Source: Streptomyces sp. AM 2-1-1 (lineage in GTDB: Bacteria; Actinomycetota; Actinomycetes; Streptomycetales; Streptomycetaceae). Taken from it: a DNA stretch of 64,000 bases. Below the pieces are notes generated by a model. It did no database searches. It was not told the origin of the DNA and was given only the letters and a program-made list of their open reading frames with translations. The first letter of the stretch is position 1, and each line of letters opens with the position of its first letter. The stretch covers positions 6,590,501 to 6,654,500 of the forward strand of contig NZ_CP119147.1 of NCBI RefSeq assembly GCF_029167645.1. The letters run 5' to 3'. Both the position numbers and the translations under genes were made by a program. Shown in pieces: positions 1 to 8,938 of the stretch.

Positions 1-366
<366 letters not shown>

Positions 367-382
367 GAGGGACTTCTCCTTC

Positions 383-1639
383 TCACAGCGGGGTATCGGT
401 GGGGCGGCGCAGCACCAGGGCCGAGTTCGAACCCATCAGGCCGCGACTGAGCACGAGCGCGGTGCGCAGCTCGGCGGGACGTGCCCGCCCGGTGACCACG
501 TCGAGGTCGTGGCACACGTCGAAGACGTTGGGCGTCGGCGGGATCAGCCCGTGTTCCATCGCGAGCACGGCGGCGGCCGTGTCCAGCACGGGCGCGCCGC
601 AGTAGGCGCGTCCGGTGCCGGTCTTGGGCGCCGTCACCGGCACCCGCCGTCCGTGCGCGCCGAGCGCGTCGGCGATCGCCAGCGCCTCGGCCCGGTCGGC
701 GGAGGGCACGCCGAGCGCGTCCGCGAAGACCACGTCGATCTCCTCCGGCGCGCAGCCGGCTTCGCGCAGCGCCCCCTCGATCGCGTGGGCGAGCCCCGCA
801 CGGGACTCCTCCCACCGGGACGCGCCGGTGAAGGTGGCGGAGTGGCCGGCCAGTTCGGCCCGCACCCGGGCGCCGCGGGCGCGGGCCGCGGACTCCTCCT
901 CGACCACCAGCATGCCGCCGCCCTCGGCCGGTGCGAAGCCGCAGGCGTCCGCGGTGAACGGCCGGTAGGCCCGGGTGGGTTCGTCGCTGAGGCTGAGGGC
1001 TGCGTAACCGAGCTGGCAGACGACCGAGTACGGCGCGAGTGGTGCTTCGGCCGCGCCGACCACCACGGCGTCCGTACCGCGCCGGATGGAGCGCGCCGCG
1101 TGCATCAGCGCGTCCAGACCGCCGGCCTCGTCGCTCGCGACGACGGCGCACGGCCCCTTGAAGCCACCCCGGATCGAGATCTGACCGGTACTGGCCGCGT
1201 AGAACCAGGCGATGGACTGGTAGGGCCCGACGTAGCGGGAGCCCTCGCCCCACAGCCGCTGGAGCTCGCGCTGACCGAACTCGCCGCCACCGGAACCGGC
1301 GGCGGTGACCACGCCCACCTGGAACGGCGCGCCTTCGTAGTCGGCGCGGCCGAGCCGTGCGTCGCTCAGCGCGAGATCGGCGGCGGCCATCGCGTAGTGC
1401 GTGAAGCGGTCGGTCTGCACGAGGTAGCGCTCCTCGATGAACGCGACCGGGTCGAAGTCCCGTACCTCGCCGGCGACCCGGAGCGGGAGGTTCTCACAGC
1501 CCTCCCGCGAGACCAGGTCGAGGACGCTGACGCCCTCCTGGGTCTGCTTCCAGAAGGCGCCGGCGCCGGTCCCGTTGGGGGCGACGACGCCGATCCCCGT
1601 GATGACGGAGGTACGTGCGGAGCCTGCCGGTGCGTTCAT
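383..1639 (-). CDS. whiE ORFIV-like: Ketosynthase chain-length factor, KS-beta (WhiE ORFIV-like)
   Basis: 418 residues with the full ketosynthase fold but no active-site cysteine: the nucleophile position reads [10 protein letters not shown], with Glu171 where KS-alpha has Cys. KS-beta subunits pair with KS-alpha, decarboxylate malonyl-ACP to start the chain and set its length. Most aromatic PKS KS-beta proteins carry Gln at this position, so Glu is worth noting. The ATG at 1639-1637 overlaps the KS-alpha stop as ATGA and is preceded by GGGAGGA. A much longer upstream in-frame extension only runs through KS-alpha codons and was not used. Gene order (KS-alpha, KS-beta, ACP, cyclase) is canonical. 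Confidence 0.93.
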   Translation of the reverse strand: MNAPAGSARTSVITGIGVVAPNGTGAGAFWKQTQEGVSVLDLVSREGCENLPLRVAGEVRDFDPVAFIEERYLVQTDRFTHYAMAAADLALSDARLGRADYEGAPFQVGVVTAAGSGGGEFGQRELQRLWGEGSRYVGPYQSIAWFYAASTGQISIRGGFKGPCAVVASDEAGGLDALMHAARSIRRGTDAVVVGAAEAPLAPYSVVCQLGYAALSLSDEPTRAYRPFTADACGFAPAEGGGMLVVEEESAARARGARVRAELAGHSATFTGASRWEESRAGLAHAIEGALREAGCAPEEIDVVFADALGVPSADRAEALAIADALGAHGRRVPVTAPKTGTGRAYCGAPVLDTAAAVLAMEHGLIPPTPNVFDVCHDLDVVTGRARPAELRTALVLSRGLMGSNSALVLRRPTDTPL

Positions 1640-2904
1640 GGGGTCCTCCCGCCCGATCGGGTCATGGCGACGGCTGACTGGAATCCACCGAACCCGCTGC
1701 CGACCGAGAGCACGCTGCGCAGCTTGAGGGAACGAGCGGTGCGCGGTACGTAGTCGAGGTCGCACTCGGGGTCGGCGGTCTCGTAGTTGGCCGTCGGCGG
1801 CACCGTCTGGTGCTTGAGGGCCAGGACGCACGCGGCGATCTCGATCGCGCCGATGGCACCGAGCGAGTGGCCGACCATCGACTTGATCGAGCTCATCGGC
1901 ACCTTGTACGCGTGCGGCCCCAGGGCCCGTTTGACCGCAGCCGTCTCGTGCCGGTCGTTCTGCTTGGTGCCGGAACCGTGGGCGTTGACGTAGTCGACCT
2001 GCGAGCCGTCGAGTCTGGCGTGCGCCAGAGCGCTGTTGATGGCCTCGGCCATCTCCAGCCCTTCGGTGGTCAGCCCGGTCATGTGGTACGCGTTCCCGAA
2101 GGTGGCGTACCCCGAGATCTCGCAGTAGACGGTCGCCCCGCGGGCCCGCGCGTGCTCCAGCTCCTCCAGGACGAGGACGGCTCCGCCCTCGCCCATCACG
2201 AACCCGTCCCGGCGCGCGTCGAACGGCCTGGAGGCGTGCTCCGGGTCGTCGTTGTTCGCCGAGGTCGCCTTGATGGCGTCGAAGCAGGCCACCGTGATCG
2301 GAGTGATCGGTGTGTCGGACGCCCCCGCGATGCAGACGTCCACACGGCCCTCCTCCACGGAGTGGAAGGCGTACCCGATCGCGTCGAGGCCGGAGGTGCA
2401 GCCGGTGGAGACGGTCTGCACGGGGCCGTGCGCACCGACCTCCTCCGCGACCGCGGAAGCGAGGGTGCTCGGTGCGAACGCCCGCTCGAGGTGGGCGCCG
2501 GCCGACCGGTGGTCGACGTCCCAGCGCGCCCCGCTCTCACTGACCGCGACGTAGTCGTGCTCCAGCCGTGTGGTGCCGCCGACCGCCGTCCCGAGGGAGA
2601 CCCCGATGCGCCACGGATCCTCCTTCTCCAGGTCGAGCCCGGCATCGCCCAGCGCCTCCCTCGCGGCCACCAGGGCGAACTGGACGTACCGGTCGGAGCG
2701 GGCGATCAGTTCCGCGTCCAGGCCGTGGGCGACGGGGTCGAAGTCGCACTCGGCGGCGATCCGCGAGCGGAACTGCGACGGGTCGAACAGCGTGATGCCC
2801 CGTGTCGCCGTACGGCCGCCTGCGAGCAGGTCCCAGAACGCCGGGGCGCCGATGCCACCGGGGGCGACGACGCCGACCCCGGTGACTGCCACCCGCCGGG
2901 TCAT
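1636..2904 (-). CDS. whiE ORFIII-like: Beta-ketoacyl synthase KS-alpha of the spore-pigment PKS (WhiE ORFIII-like)
   Basis: 422-residue condensing enzyme. The catalytic triad is visible: Cys169 in [11 protein letters not shown], His309 in VNAHGSGT and His346 in [11 protein letters not shown]. It performs iterative decarboxylative condensation of malonyl units on the ACP as a heterodimer with the KS-beta encoded next. The gene is embedded in a tightly packed operon. Its ATG overlaps the cupin stop codon as ATGA and its own stop overlaps the next ATG the same way, so ORFII, KS-alpha and KS-beta should be co-translated. Assignment as a type II KS is secure. Assignment to spore pigment rests on the neighbouring ORFI, ORFII and ORFVIII homologues. 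Confidence 0.95.
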   Translation of the reverse strand: MTRRVAVTGVGVVAPGGIGAPAFWDLLAGGRTATRGITLFDPSQFRSRIAAECDFDPVAHGLDAELIARSDRYVQFALVAAREALGDAGLDLEKEDPWRIGVSLGTAVGGTTRLEHDYVAVSESGARWDVDHRSAGAHLERAFAPSTLASAVAEEVGAHGPVQTVSTGCTSGLDAIGYAFHSVEEGRVDVCIAGASDTPITPITVACFDAIKATSANNDDPEHASRPFDARRDGFVMGEGGAVLVLEELEHARARGATVYCEISGYATFGNAYHMTGLTTEGLEMAEAINSALAHARLDGSQVDYVNAHGSGTKQNDRHETAAVKRALGPHAYKVPMSSIKSMVGHSLGAIGAIEIAACVLALKHQTVPPTANYETADPECDLDYVPRTARSLKLRSVLSVGSGFGGFQSAVAMTRSGGRTP

Positions 2905-3335
2905 GAGGACGCCGCCGTTCGTTCTGGCGGCGCTCCGCGCTCGGCCGTCTCCGTGACCTCCGTGTCGACGTGGCCGAGCTCCGGACGCGGGGCGAGCGGG
3001 CCCAGGTGGAAGACCATGCGCGCCTCCACGTCGCCCACGTTGCGGAAGCGGTGGCGGACGTGCGGCGGGATCAGCAGACCCTGGTCGCGGCGCATGGGGA
3101 ACGTCTCGCCGTCCAGATCCACTTCGAGCAGGCCGTCCACGACGTAGACGAACTCCTCGGAGTAGGGGTGGTAGTGCTCGCCGATCCGGTCACCGGGCTC
3201 GATGAGGGCCAGCCCCATGAAGCCGCTGGTGGCGCCGACCGCCGTGGGCGTGAGCACGGCGCGCAGGTCGCCGCCGCGCCTGCGGTTGGGCTGGGTCTCG
3301 CTGAGATCCACGATGCGATGCCGGTGGGTGGTCAT
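2901..3335 (-). CDS. whiE ORFII-like: Cupin protein of the spore-pigment cluster (WhiE ORFII-like)
   Basis: 144-residue single-domain cupin. Motif 1 has His54, His56 and Glu61 (within [14 protein letters not shown]) and motif 2 has His95 and Asn99 (within [11 protein letters not shown]), so all metal ligands are present. Cupins of this type occur in whiE and similar spore-pigment operons, where they probably help cyclise or oxidise the polyketide; the exact reaction is not something the sequence tells. GGAGAAGAG precedes the ATG. It overlaps the KS-alpha start by four bases and follows ORFI after 72 bases. The C-terminal tail after about residue 115 is acidic and low in complexity. Confidence 0.9.
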   Translation of the reverse strand: MTTHRHRIVDLSETQPNRRRGGDLRAVLTPTAVGATSGFMGLALIEPGDRIGEHYHPYSEEFVYVVDGLLEVDLDGETFPMRRDQGLLIPPHVRHRFRNVGDVEARMVFHLGPLAPRPELGHVDTEVTETAERGAPPERTAASS

Positions 3336-3407
3336 GGCTGCTCTTCTCCAGGCACGTGGTTAAGGGGGTGGTGGCAGGGCGGGTCGGGTCCCGCTGCCGG
3401 TGACGCG

Positions 3408-4526
3408 TCAGGACTCGGTGGACCGACGGTCGGTGACCAGGTTCATCTCGGCCCGGGCGAGGAAGCGCGCGGCCTCCTGGTCGTTGGCCGGCAGGCCCTC
3501 GGCACCGCCGTCCAGGAGCTGCTCGAGCGCGGCCGCATTGCGCCCGCCGCCGATGCCCAGCGCCTGCGTGGGCTGTGCGTCGAGCGGTCCGCTCACTTCC
3601 AGGAGCCGCACCACGACGTCGTCGCGCTGGAAGATCGTGCTGCTCTCGATGGGGCTCGCGACGTCGTCCGCGGCCTCCTCGTCCTGGCCGGCGAACAACC
3701 GGGCCAGCGCCATGCCGCACCCTTCCTTCGCCTGGTAGAACAGCGCGTGGCGCTGCACGTCCGCGGCGGCGTGGCGGCCGGCCGTCACGTGGTGGACCGC
3801 CGGCAGCGCCGCCCGGGTGAAGAACAACCGGGCGGAGTTGGGGTCGCTCAGGTCCCGGTCCTGCTCCAGGTACGGGTTGATCGCCTCCTCCACGGCCCGG
3901 ACCTCGGGCTGGCGGGAGACGTGCCGCAGGGCTGCCATCAGGTCGCCCTCGATCTCGACCGCCCGTACCACGCGGTTCCCGTGCATGAAGAGCGAGGTGC
4001 GGAGCAATCGGGTGTTCTCGTTGACACGGGCCTGCGGGGAGTCGTAGTCGGCGAGGATCTTCGCGACGATCTCCTCCGTGCCCGGCTTCACCGTGAAGGT
4101 CAGCGCGTGACGGACGACGCCGTTGCCCAGGCGCGGCGCGGACTGGAGCCCGCCCTTGGCGTGCTCCGGAGTGTTCGCGAACGCCGCACCCGTCTCCCGC
4201 AGCACGCTGAAGCGCAGCGAACGGGTGTCGCGCACACAGCTGTGCAGCGGCTGCACCGTCGCCACGTGCTCCTCGCTGTTCACCCAGGCGAGGAAGGGCG
4301 GCGCGCTCTCCCACTCACTGGTGATGAGCCACTGCGAGGGGTTCTCGATGGACTGGCACAGCTGGTCGCTGATGTGTCCGGGGATCGAGGCGACCTGGTT
4401 GCGCATGTCCTCGTACGCCTCCAGGAACTGGTTCTGGGCGCCGTCGTGCAGGTCAAGGAGGAGTATGACCCGGAGCCTCGAACCGTCGAAGGCGGACTGG
4501 GATACCCGTTCCGAGAGGATTGTCAT
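3408..4526 (-). CDS. whiE ORFI-like: SchA/CurD-like protein, first gene of the spore-pigment operon (WhiE ORFI-like)
   Basis: 372 residues starting MTILSERVSQ. ACAGGAGAAC upstream of the ATG at 4526-4524 is a good ribosome site, which rejects a far longer in-frame extension running antisense through the neighbouring hydroxylase gene. The N-terminal and middle parts look like two ferredoxin-like, ABM-type halves (a segment near LLLDLHDGAQNQFLEAYED and another near ALTFTVKPGTEEIVAKIL), followed by a SchA/CurD-type C-terminal region. Homologues open whiE, sch and cur spore-pigment operons; their role is thought to be in late processing of the pigment and is not biochemically settled. It is the promoter-proximal gene of the leftward operon. 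Confidence 0.87.
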   Translation of the reverse strand: MTILSERVSQSAFDGSRLRVILLLDLHDGAQNQFLEAYEDMRNQVASIPGHISDQLCQSIENPSQWLITSEWESAPPFLAWVNSEEHVATVQPLHSCVRDTRSLRFSVLRETGAAFANTPEHAKGGLQSAPRLGNGVVRHALTFTVKPGTEEIVAKILADYDSPQARVNENTRLLRTSLFMHGNRVVRAVEIEGDLMAALRHVSRQPEVRAVEEAINPYLEQDRDLSDPNSARLFFTRAALPAVHHVTAGRHAAADVQRHALFYQAKEGCGMALARLFAGQDEEAADDVASPIESSTIFQRDDVVVRLLEVSGPLDAQPTQALGIGGGRNAAALEQLLDGGAEGLPANDQEAARFLARAEMNLVTDRRSTES

Positions 4527-4799
4527 TTCTTCCGTTCTCCTGTCCCGTTCCCGCCCGCTGTGGGCAGGTTTCGGTGGGAGTCGAGCAGGTCCCTGCCTGC
4601 CGGTGGATGGCGTCCCGCCCCGGCGACGCGCGCACCGCTCCCGCGACCGATCGTGGATCGCTGGTACGGGCGGCGCGAGATTTATGAACCGTTCAGGTGA
4701 GGCGACGGCGCAAGCCCCGGCGAAGACCTCCCGCGAGGGCATGGACACTGCGTCCCTCACGCGTCCGAGCTGTCCGAGCTGTCCGAGCTGGAGCAACTG
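4527..4799. promoter_or_regulatory. Divergent promoter region of the whiE-like locus
   Basis: 273 bases separate the leftward pigment operon from the rightward hydroxylase gene. A relatively A/T-rich patch around 4676-4698 (agatttatgaaccgttcag) is the best place for promoter elements. In S. coelicolor the equivalent region carries two divergent, sporulation-specific whiE promoters, of which the ORFVIII-side one depends on sigma-F. That is known for the model species. I could not assign -10/-35 boxes with confidence here. Confidence 0.6.
4763..4789 (+). repeat. Three perfect copies of a 9-bp direct repeat (GTCCGAGCT) before ORFVIII
   Basis: GTCCGAGCT occurs three times head to tail at 4763-4771, 4772-4780 and 4781-4789. 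It ends directly at GGAG (4790-4793), the presumed ribosome site of the hydroxylase gene. The unit is not part of any recognised gene. It may be a slippage product or a leader element affecting access to the ribosome site. Confidence 0.9.
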
Positions 4800-6485
4800 A
4801 TGAACGAAAGTGTTGACCACCGCGTGCCGGTCCTCATCGTGGGCGGTTCCCTCGTGGGCCTGTCCGCCTCCCTCTTCCTGAGCCGGCTCGGCGTCGACCA
4901 CCTCCTGGTGGAGAAACACCGCAGCACCTCGACCCACCCCCGCGGGCGCGGCAACAACGTCCGCACCATGGAGGTCTTCCGTGCCGCGGGCGCTGAGCGG
5001 CTGATCCGTGACGCGGCCTCCGTTCTGGCGGAGAACCACGGCATCCTGCAGGCCGGGTCCCTCACCGGTGACGACCAGGAGTGGCTGTTCAAGGAGATCG
5101 ACCCGGGCGGCGGCCTCGCCCGGTTCAGTCCGAGCGGCTGGTGCCTGTGCAGCCAGAACGACCTGGAGCCCGTCCTCGTCGACCACGCCCGGGCCCTCGG
5201 CAGTGAGCTGCGCTTCTCCACCGAACTGCTCACCTTCGAGCAGGACACGGACGGCGTCACCGCCGTCGTGAAGGACCGCGAGACCGGTGAACACACCACG
5301 GTGCGCGCCGAGTACCTGATCGCGGCCGACGGGCCCCGCAGCCCGATCCGCGAGCAGCTGGGCATCGGCCAGACCGGCCCCGGCGACCTCTTCCACAACG
5401 TGAGCATCACCTTCCGCTCGCGCGGGCTCGCCGCCGTCGTCGGTGACCGGCGCTTCATCGTCTGCTACCTCACCGACCCCGGGGCGGACGGGGCACTCCT
5501 GCCGGTCGACAACGAGGAGCGGTGGGTCTTCCACGCGCCGTGGCACCCCGACCGGGGCGAGACGCTGGAGGACTTCAGCGACGAGCGGTGCGCCGAGCAC
5601 ATCCGCCGGGCGGTGGGCGATCCCGGTCTCGACGTCGAGATCACCGGAAAGGCCCCCTGGCACGCGGCCGAACGGGTCGCCGAGCGGTACCGCTCCGGCA
5701 GGGTCTTCCTGGCCGGCGACTCCGCGCACGAGATGTCCCCCACCGGGGCATTCGGCTCGAACACCGGCATCCAGGACGCGCACAACCTGGCGTGGAAGCT
5801 CGCCGCCGTGGTCGGCGGCACGGCGGGACCGGAGCTCCTGGGCACGTACGAGGCCGAACGGCTTCCGGTGGCGAGGGCCACCAGCGCACGCGCTTCGGCC
5901 CGCTCCACGGAACACAGCCACCCGGGGTACGCCGGACCGCCCGGTGGTCCGGATGCCGGAAGCCCGGGTGGTCCGGCCGGTCCGGGCAGCGGTGGTCCCG
6001 GTGGCGGCCGGAAGGGCGGCATGCTCGCCGTCGCGCTCGGCTACCGCTACGTGCGAGGAGCGGTCCTGGGCGTCGACCCGGAACTGCCGGTCGTGCCCGA
6101 GGGCCTCGGCCTGACGGGCGAACCCGGCACCCGCGCCCCGCACGTGTGGCTCAGCCGCGACGGCGCGCGCGTCTCGACCCTCGACCTCTACGAGCAGGCG
6201 TTCGTCCTGCTCTGCGACGCCGGGAAGTCCGAGTGGCGCACCGCCGCCGCCCAGGCGTCCAAACGTTTGGGCATCCGTCTGGACGCCTACACGATCGGGT
6301 CCGGCCCGGACGCGGACCTGCGCTCCGAGGACGGTGCCGACTGGGCGGCCGCCCACGGCACGTCCGCCGAGGGCGCCGTCCTCGTACGCCCCGACGGATT
6401 CGTCGCCTGGCGTGCGCAGGGAACACCCCCCGACCTGGAGGCGACGTTGTACGAGGTCATGACGGTCCTGCTCCACCGGGGCTGA
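4800..6485 (+). CDS. whiE ORFVIII-like: FAD-dependent aromatic polyketide hydroxylase (WhiE ORFVIII-like)
   Basis: 561-residue class A flavoprotein monooxygenase (PheA/TetX fold). N-terminal dinucleotide motif VLIVGGSLVGLSAS (Gly15, Gly16, Gly20), DG motif AADGPRSPIR near residue 180 and GD motif FLAGDSAHEMSPTGAFGSN near 303-320 are all present, followed by a thioredoxin-like C-terminal domain as in PgaE/RdmE-type enzymes. It should hydroxylate an aromatic intermediate of the spore pigment using NAD(P)H and O2. GGAG sits six bases before the ATG. An unusual Gly/Pro-rich stretch (about residues 378-406) interrupts the region between the FAD domain and the C-terminal domain. The divergent position relative to ORFI matches whiE. 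Confidence 0.93.
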   Translation: MNESVDHRVPVLIVGGSLVGLSASLFLSRLGVDHLLVEKHRSTSTHPRGRGNNVRTMEVFRAAGAERLIRDAASVLAENHGILQAGSLTGDDQEWLFKEIDPGGGLARFSPSGWCLCSQNDLEPVLVDHARALGSELRFSTELLTFEQDTDGVTAVVKDRETGEHTTVRAEYLIAADGPRSPIREQLGIGQTGPGDLFHNVSITFRSRGLAAVVGDRRFIVCYLTDPGADGALLPVDNEERWVFHAPWHPDRGETLEDFSDERCAEHIRRAVGDPGLDVEITGKAPWHAAERVAERYRSGRVFLAGDSAHEMSPTGAFGSNTGIQDAHNLAWKLAAVVGGTAGPELLGTYEAERLPVARATSARASARSTEHSHPGYAGPPGGPDAGSPGGPAGPGSGGPGGGRKGGMLAVALGYRYVRGAVLGVDPELPVVPEGLGLTGEPGTRAPHVWLSRDGARVSTLDLYEQAFVLLCDAGKSEWRTAAAQASKRLGIRLDAYTIGSGPDADLRSEDGADWAAAHGTSAEGAVLVRPDGFVAWRAQGTPPDLEATLYEVMTVLLHRG

Positions 6486-6499
6486 CACGGACCGACCGG

Positions 6500-6530
6500 T
6501 CCCCGGCGCGCCCCACGGGGCCGCCGGGGA
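6500..6530. terminator. Inverted repeat between convergent hydroxylase and sortase genes
   Basis: TCCCCGGCG at 6500-6508 pairs perfectly with CGCCGGGGA at 6522-6530, and the internal CCCC/GGGG can extend the helix. It lies 15 bases after the hydroxylase stop and abuts the sortase stop codon, so it can serve both convergent genes. There is no T-tract, as is common for Streptomyces terminators. Confidence 0.65.
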
Positions 6531-7445
6531 TCACCGCGAGGAGGTCAGGGCGGCGAAGACCACGACGTTGTCCCGGTAGCCGGACTTCCTGTCGTACTCG
6601 CCACCGCAGGTGATCACCCGCAACTCGGGCCGGGACGAGGGCCCGTAGACCTTCTCGTCCGGGAAGTCCTTCTTGCTGTAGGCCTCGACGGCGTACACCG
6701 TGAACACGGCGACGCTCCGATCGGTCCGGACGATCTCGACGGTTGCCCCCTCGCGCAGGGCCCCCAGCGCGTAGAAGACCCCGGGACCGAGCCGGGTGTC
6801 GACGTGTCCGGTGGTGACGGCGGTGCCCACCGAACCCGGTACCGTCCCGTCGGCGTACCAGCCGCTCAGCACCGGGTTGTTGTCGGGCGGGGTCTCCAGA
6901 GCGCCCGCCGCGTCGAGCCCCAGCTCCATCATCGGCGAGTCCACCTCGAGCTGGGGAATGCGCAGTCGCAGCGGCGGGGACGGTGCGAGCGGCCCCACGG
7001 CGGCGGGCGTCGCCGTGTCGCCCGGGGCCGGCAGCGGGCGTCCCGGGGCCGGAACGGGACCCGTCGGACGGGTACGGGCCGGCAGGGGCCGCAGCGGCGC
7101 GGGACGGACCGGGAGCCGGGGGACGAGCACCGGCGGGCCCGTGGGCCGGCGCACCAGGGAGGCCGGCCGGAGCGCCGGATAGCGGGACGCCAGGTACACC
7201 GGCGTCTCGGAGACGGGGGGTGGGGCCAGGTAGTCCGGGGTTTCGGCGAGGGCCGGTGGGACCGCGGCCACCGGAGCCTCGGCGACGGGGGGCGCGGCGA
7301 CGGCCGGCGGGCCGGGAGGCTGCGGCGGCCGGTCGTCCCGCATGCCGTTGACGACCAGCACGGCCCCCGCCACCACCGCCCAGACGAGGTGTTTCACCGC
7401 CGGGAACGACGGGGGTGACGTGCTGGTCCTCTGCCCGGATTCCAT
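6531..7445 (-). CDS. Class F sortase
   Basis: 304 residues from the ATG at 7445-7443, with GAGGAC about six bases upstream. A hydrophobic segment (about 16-34) anchors the N-terminus in the membrane. A long Pro/Ala-rich stalk (about 38-158) follows, then a compact sortase domain with His214 in TTGHVDTR, Cys280 in VITCGGE and a candidate catalytic Arg291 in GYRDN. The short domain and TGHVD motif fit the actinobacterial class F group. Sortases normally cleave a sorting signal and attach proteins to the cell wall; class F substrates and roles are poorly known. The gene follows its secreted neighbour after 90 bases, probably as one operon. No LPXTG-type substrate was found nearby. Confidence 0.9.
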   Translation of the reverse strand: MESGQRTSTSPPSFPAVKHLVWAVVAGAVLVVNGMRDDRPPQPPGPPAVAAPPVAEAPVAAVPPALAETPDYLAPPPVSETPVYLASRYPALRPASLVRRPTGPPVLVPRLPVRPAPLRPLPARTRPTGPVPAPGRPLPAPGDTATPAAVGPLAPSPPLRLRIPQLEVDSPMMELGLDAAGALETPPDNNPVLSGWYADGTVPGSVGTAVTTGHVDTRLGPGVFYALGALREGATVEIVRTDRSVAVFTVYAVEAYSKKDFPDEKVYGPSSRPELRVITCGGEYDRKSGYRDNVVVFAALTSSR

Positions 7446-7535
7446 CGCCTGTCCTCTGTTTCGCGGCGGGTGGGTACACGACCGCGCGCCCCGGAGCACG
7501 GTGGAGTGCGGGGCGCGCGGAAGGCTCTCGTGCGG

Positions 7536-8039
7536 TCAGCCGCGGGCCGCGGCCGACCGGCGGCGCACCCGGACCACGGCCCCGGCCGCCGCCCCGGCGA
7601 GCAGGATGCCGCCCGCGGCGAGCTGCGCGCCGTGGTTGGCGGGGACGCCGAATCCGGCGTCCACCCCGCCCGACGGCGTACGGTCGGCGATCCGGTAGGT
7701 ACCCGTCATCAGGACGCGCGGGGGGCACTTCACGGTGACGGTGTCGGTCCCGGCCCGGGCGTCGTCCGGTACCTCGAACTCCCCGACGAGCACCCCCTTG
7801 CGGTCCCCCTCGAAGAGGTGGAAGGCGCCCGCCGCCTCGGAGGTCCCCTTGCCGTAGGTCTCCTTGCCGCAGGCCCTGGTGCTGACGGTGACGCGTGAGC
7901 CGGGTGAGGCGCTCGCCGGGCTGATGCGGATGGTCTGTTCACCGGCGGGGTCGGACGCCGCTCCCGCGGCGGCCGGGGCCGCGAGGGCCAGCAGACCCAC
8001 GGCCAGACAGATACCCGCACCGATGCGTGTGTCGCGCAT
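7536..8039 (-). CDS. Secreted, membrane-anchored protein paired with the class F sortase
   Basis: 167 residues starting MRDTRIGAG, with GGAGG upstream of the ATG at 8039-8037. An N-terminal signal peptide ends near AAGAASDPAG. A beta-rich extracellular part with two cysteines follows, then a C-terminal hydrophobic segment (LAAGGILLAGAAAGAVV) closed by basic residues VRVRRRSAAARG. That is a sorting-signal-like or single-pass anchor layout, but no LPXTG or LAXTG pentapeptide precedes it. Similar small secreted proteins commonly sit before class F sortase genes in Streptomyces. Whether it is a substrate or an accessory protein cannot be decided from sequence; its function is unknown. Confidence 0.75.
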   Translation of the reverse strand: MRDTRIGAGICLAVGLLALAAPAAAGAASDPAGEQTIRISPASASPGSRVTVSTRACGKETYGKGTSEAAGAFHLFEGDRKGVLVGEFEVPDDARAGTDTVTVKCPPRVLMTGTYRIADRTPSGGVDAGFGVPANHGAQLAAGGILLAGAAAGAVVRVRRRSAAARG

Positions 8040-8397
8040 GAGGATCCTCCATCGCCAGCAGGGCCCGGCCGGACTGCGCGGCACCTCTGCTGTGCTCCAC
8101 GTCCGAGGCAACCGACACTCCGTCACGCCCGCAACACGGCAGGTCGGATCCGTTGTCACCCGGTCAGGCCCGGGACGGGCGTTCCGGGCCCCCGTTCACC
8201 CAGGTCACTCCCGTCCGGGGAGAGCGGGTAGGAGGGTCGCGGCCGGGGCGGCGAACGGGCTAACCGATCATCGGGGGCCGGCTTCGGTGGCAGGCGCCCG
8301 CAGGGGGAGGCGGGGGCGGACCGGCGGCCACGGCTCATCGCTCTCTGTCGGGGCTCCACGCGTACGTACCCCGGGGCGTCTCGACGACTTCCCGGGG
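8040..8397. other. Intergenic region without a recognisable gene (358 bases)
   Basis: Lies between the small unknown gene and the sortase-associated secreted protein. It must hold the promoter of the sortase pair. Reading frames here have no family resemblance and poor start contexts. I see no repeat or RNA gene. Confidence 0.5.
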
Positions 8398-8730
8398 TCA
8401 GGCCGGCCGGACCCGCTGGAGACGGTCGTGGTGCTCGTCGACCCAGTTCCCCGTGGGCGCGAGCCCGAGGAGCGCGTTGAGGCGGTCCGGATCGCGGACC
8501 TCGATCGACAGCCAGCCGTTCTCGTACAGCCCGAGGGTGAGGGAGGGCCCGCGATCTCCTCCGAGGGTGGCTCCCGCGCCCGGCACCAGGTGCGAGAGTT
8601 GGCGCTGCCACTGGTCGAGGTCGTGGGGGAGGAGGTACAGCTCCAGCCGGATGTCCACGAAGCTCCGCCACGGAGCGGATGAGGCGGTGGGTTGCTCCTC
8701 CGTCACCTTTATTGACATGTCCATATCCAT
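8398..8730 (-). CDS. Small unknown protein (possible DUF5959-like)
   Basis: 110 residues if started at the first ATG of MDMDMSIKV (8730-8728); the ATGs at 8724 and 8718 are equally possible, the last having GGATATGG upstream. The C-terminal part, with SIEVRDPDRLNALLG and WVDEHHDRLQRVR, reads like a real folded protein. It recalls small Streptomyces proteins of the DUF5959 type that end in a W-E-E/D-x-R-x-R-L helix; this is recollection only. No motif suggests a reaction. The gene is divergent from the GH43 gene, and an operator palindrome starts 11 bases upstream of its first start codon, so it may share that control. Confidence 0.55.
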   Translation of the reverse strand: MDMDMSIKVTEEQPTASSAPWRSFVDIRLELYLLPHDLDQWQRQLSHLVPGAGATLGGDRGPSLTLGLYENGWLSIEVRDPDRLNALLGLAPTGNWVDEHHDRLQRVRPA

Positions 8731-8740
8731 TGCCGATGCT

Positions 8741-8756
8741 GTGAGAGCGCTCTCAC
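8741..8756. promoter_or_regulatory. LacI-family operator-like palindrome upstream of the GH43 gene
   Basis: GTGAGAGCGCTCTCAC is a perfect 16-bp palindrome with the central GAGCGCTC core of LacI-family operators such as CebR boxes. It lies in the 208-base divergent region between the small gene and the GH43 gene, 182 bases before the latter's start. No LacI-type regulator gene is present in the window. Confidence 0.7.
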
Positions 8757-8938
8757 TCGAGTAGGGGAGTGTGGCTCCCCAAGCGAGGGGAGAACCTGCG
8801 GAGGTGGGGGAGCGCCACGGCCGGAACCGCCCCTGCGGCGTCCTCCGAAGCGGTCCCGGCCGGACGCCATTCACGGGCCGGTGTTCTCCGACCGGTCCCG
8901 TACGGCGTCGAAGCGGAGGCATACCGTGGAACGGGACC

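Noticed and set aside
4527..6488. Long in-frame upstream extension of the ORFI gene through the hydroxylase gene
   Set aside because: It is antisense to a clear flavoprotein gene. The ATG at 4526 has a good ribosome site and gives the family-typical start.
8156..8671. Leftward 171-codon frame overlapping the small unknown gene
   Set aside because: Overlaps a better frame, is Pro/Arg-rich and ends in intergenic DNA with no family character.
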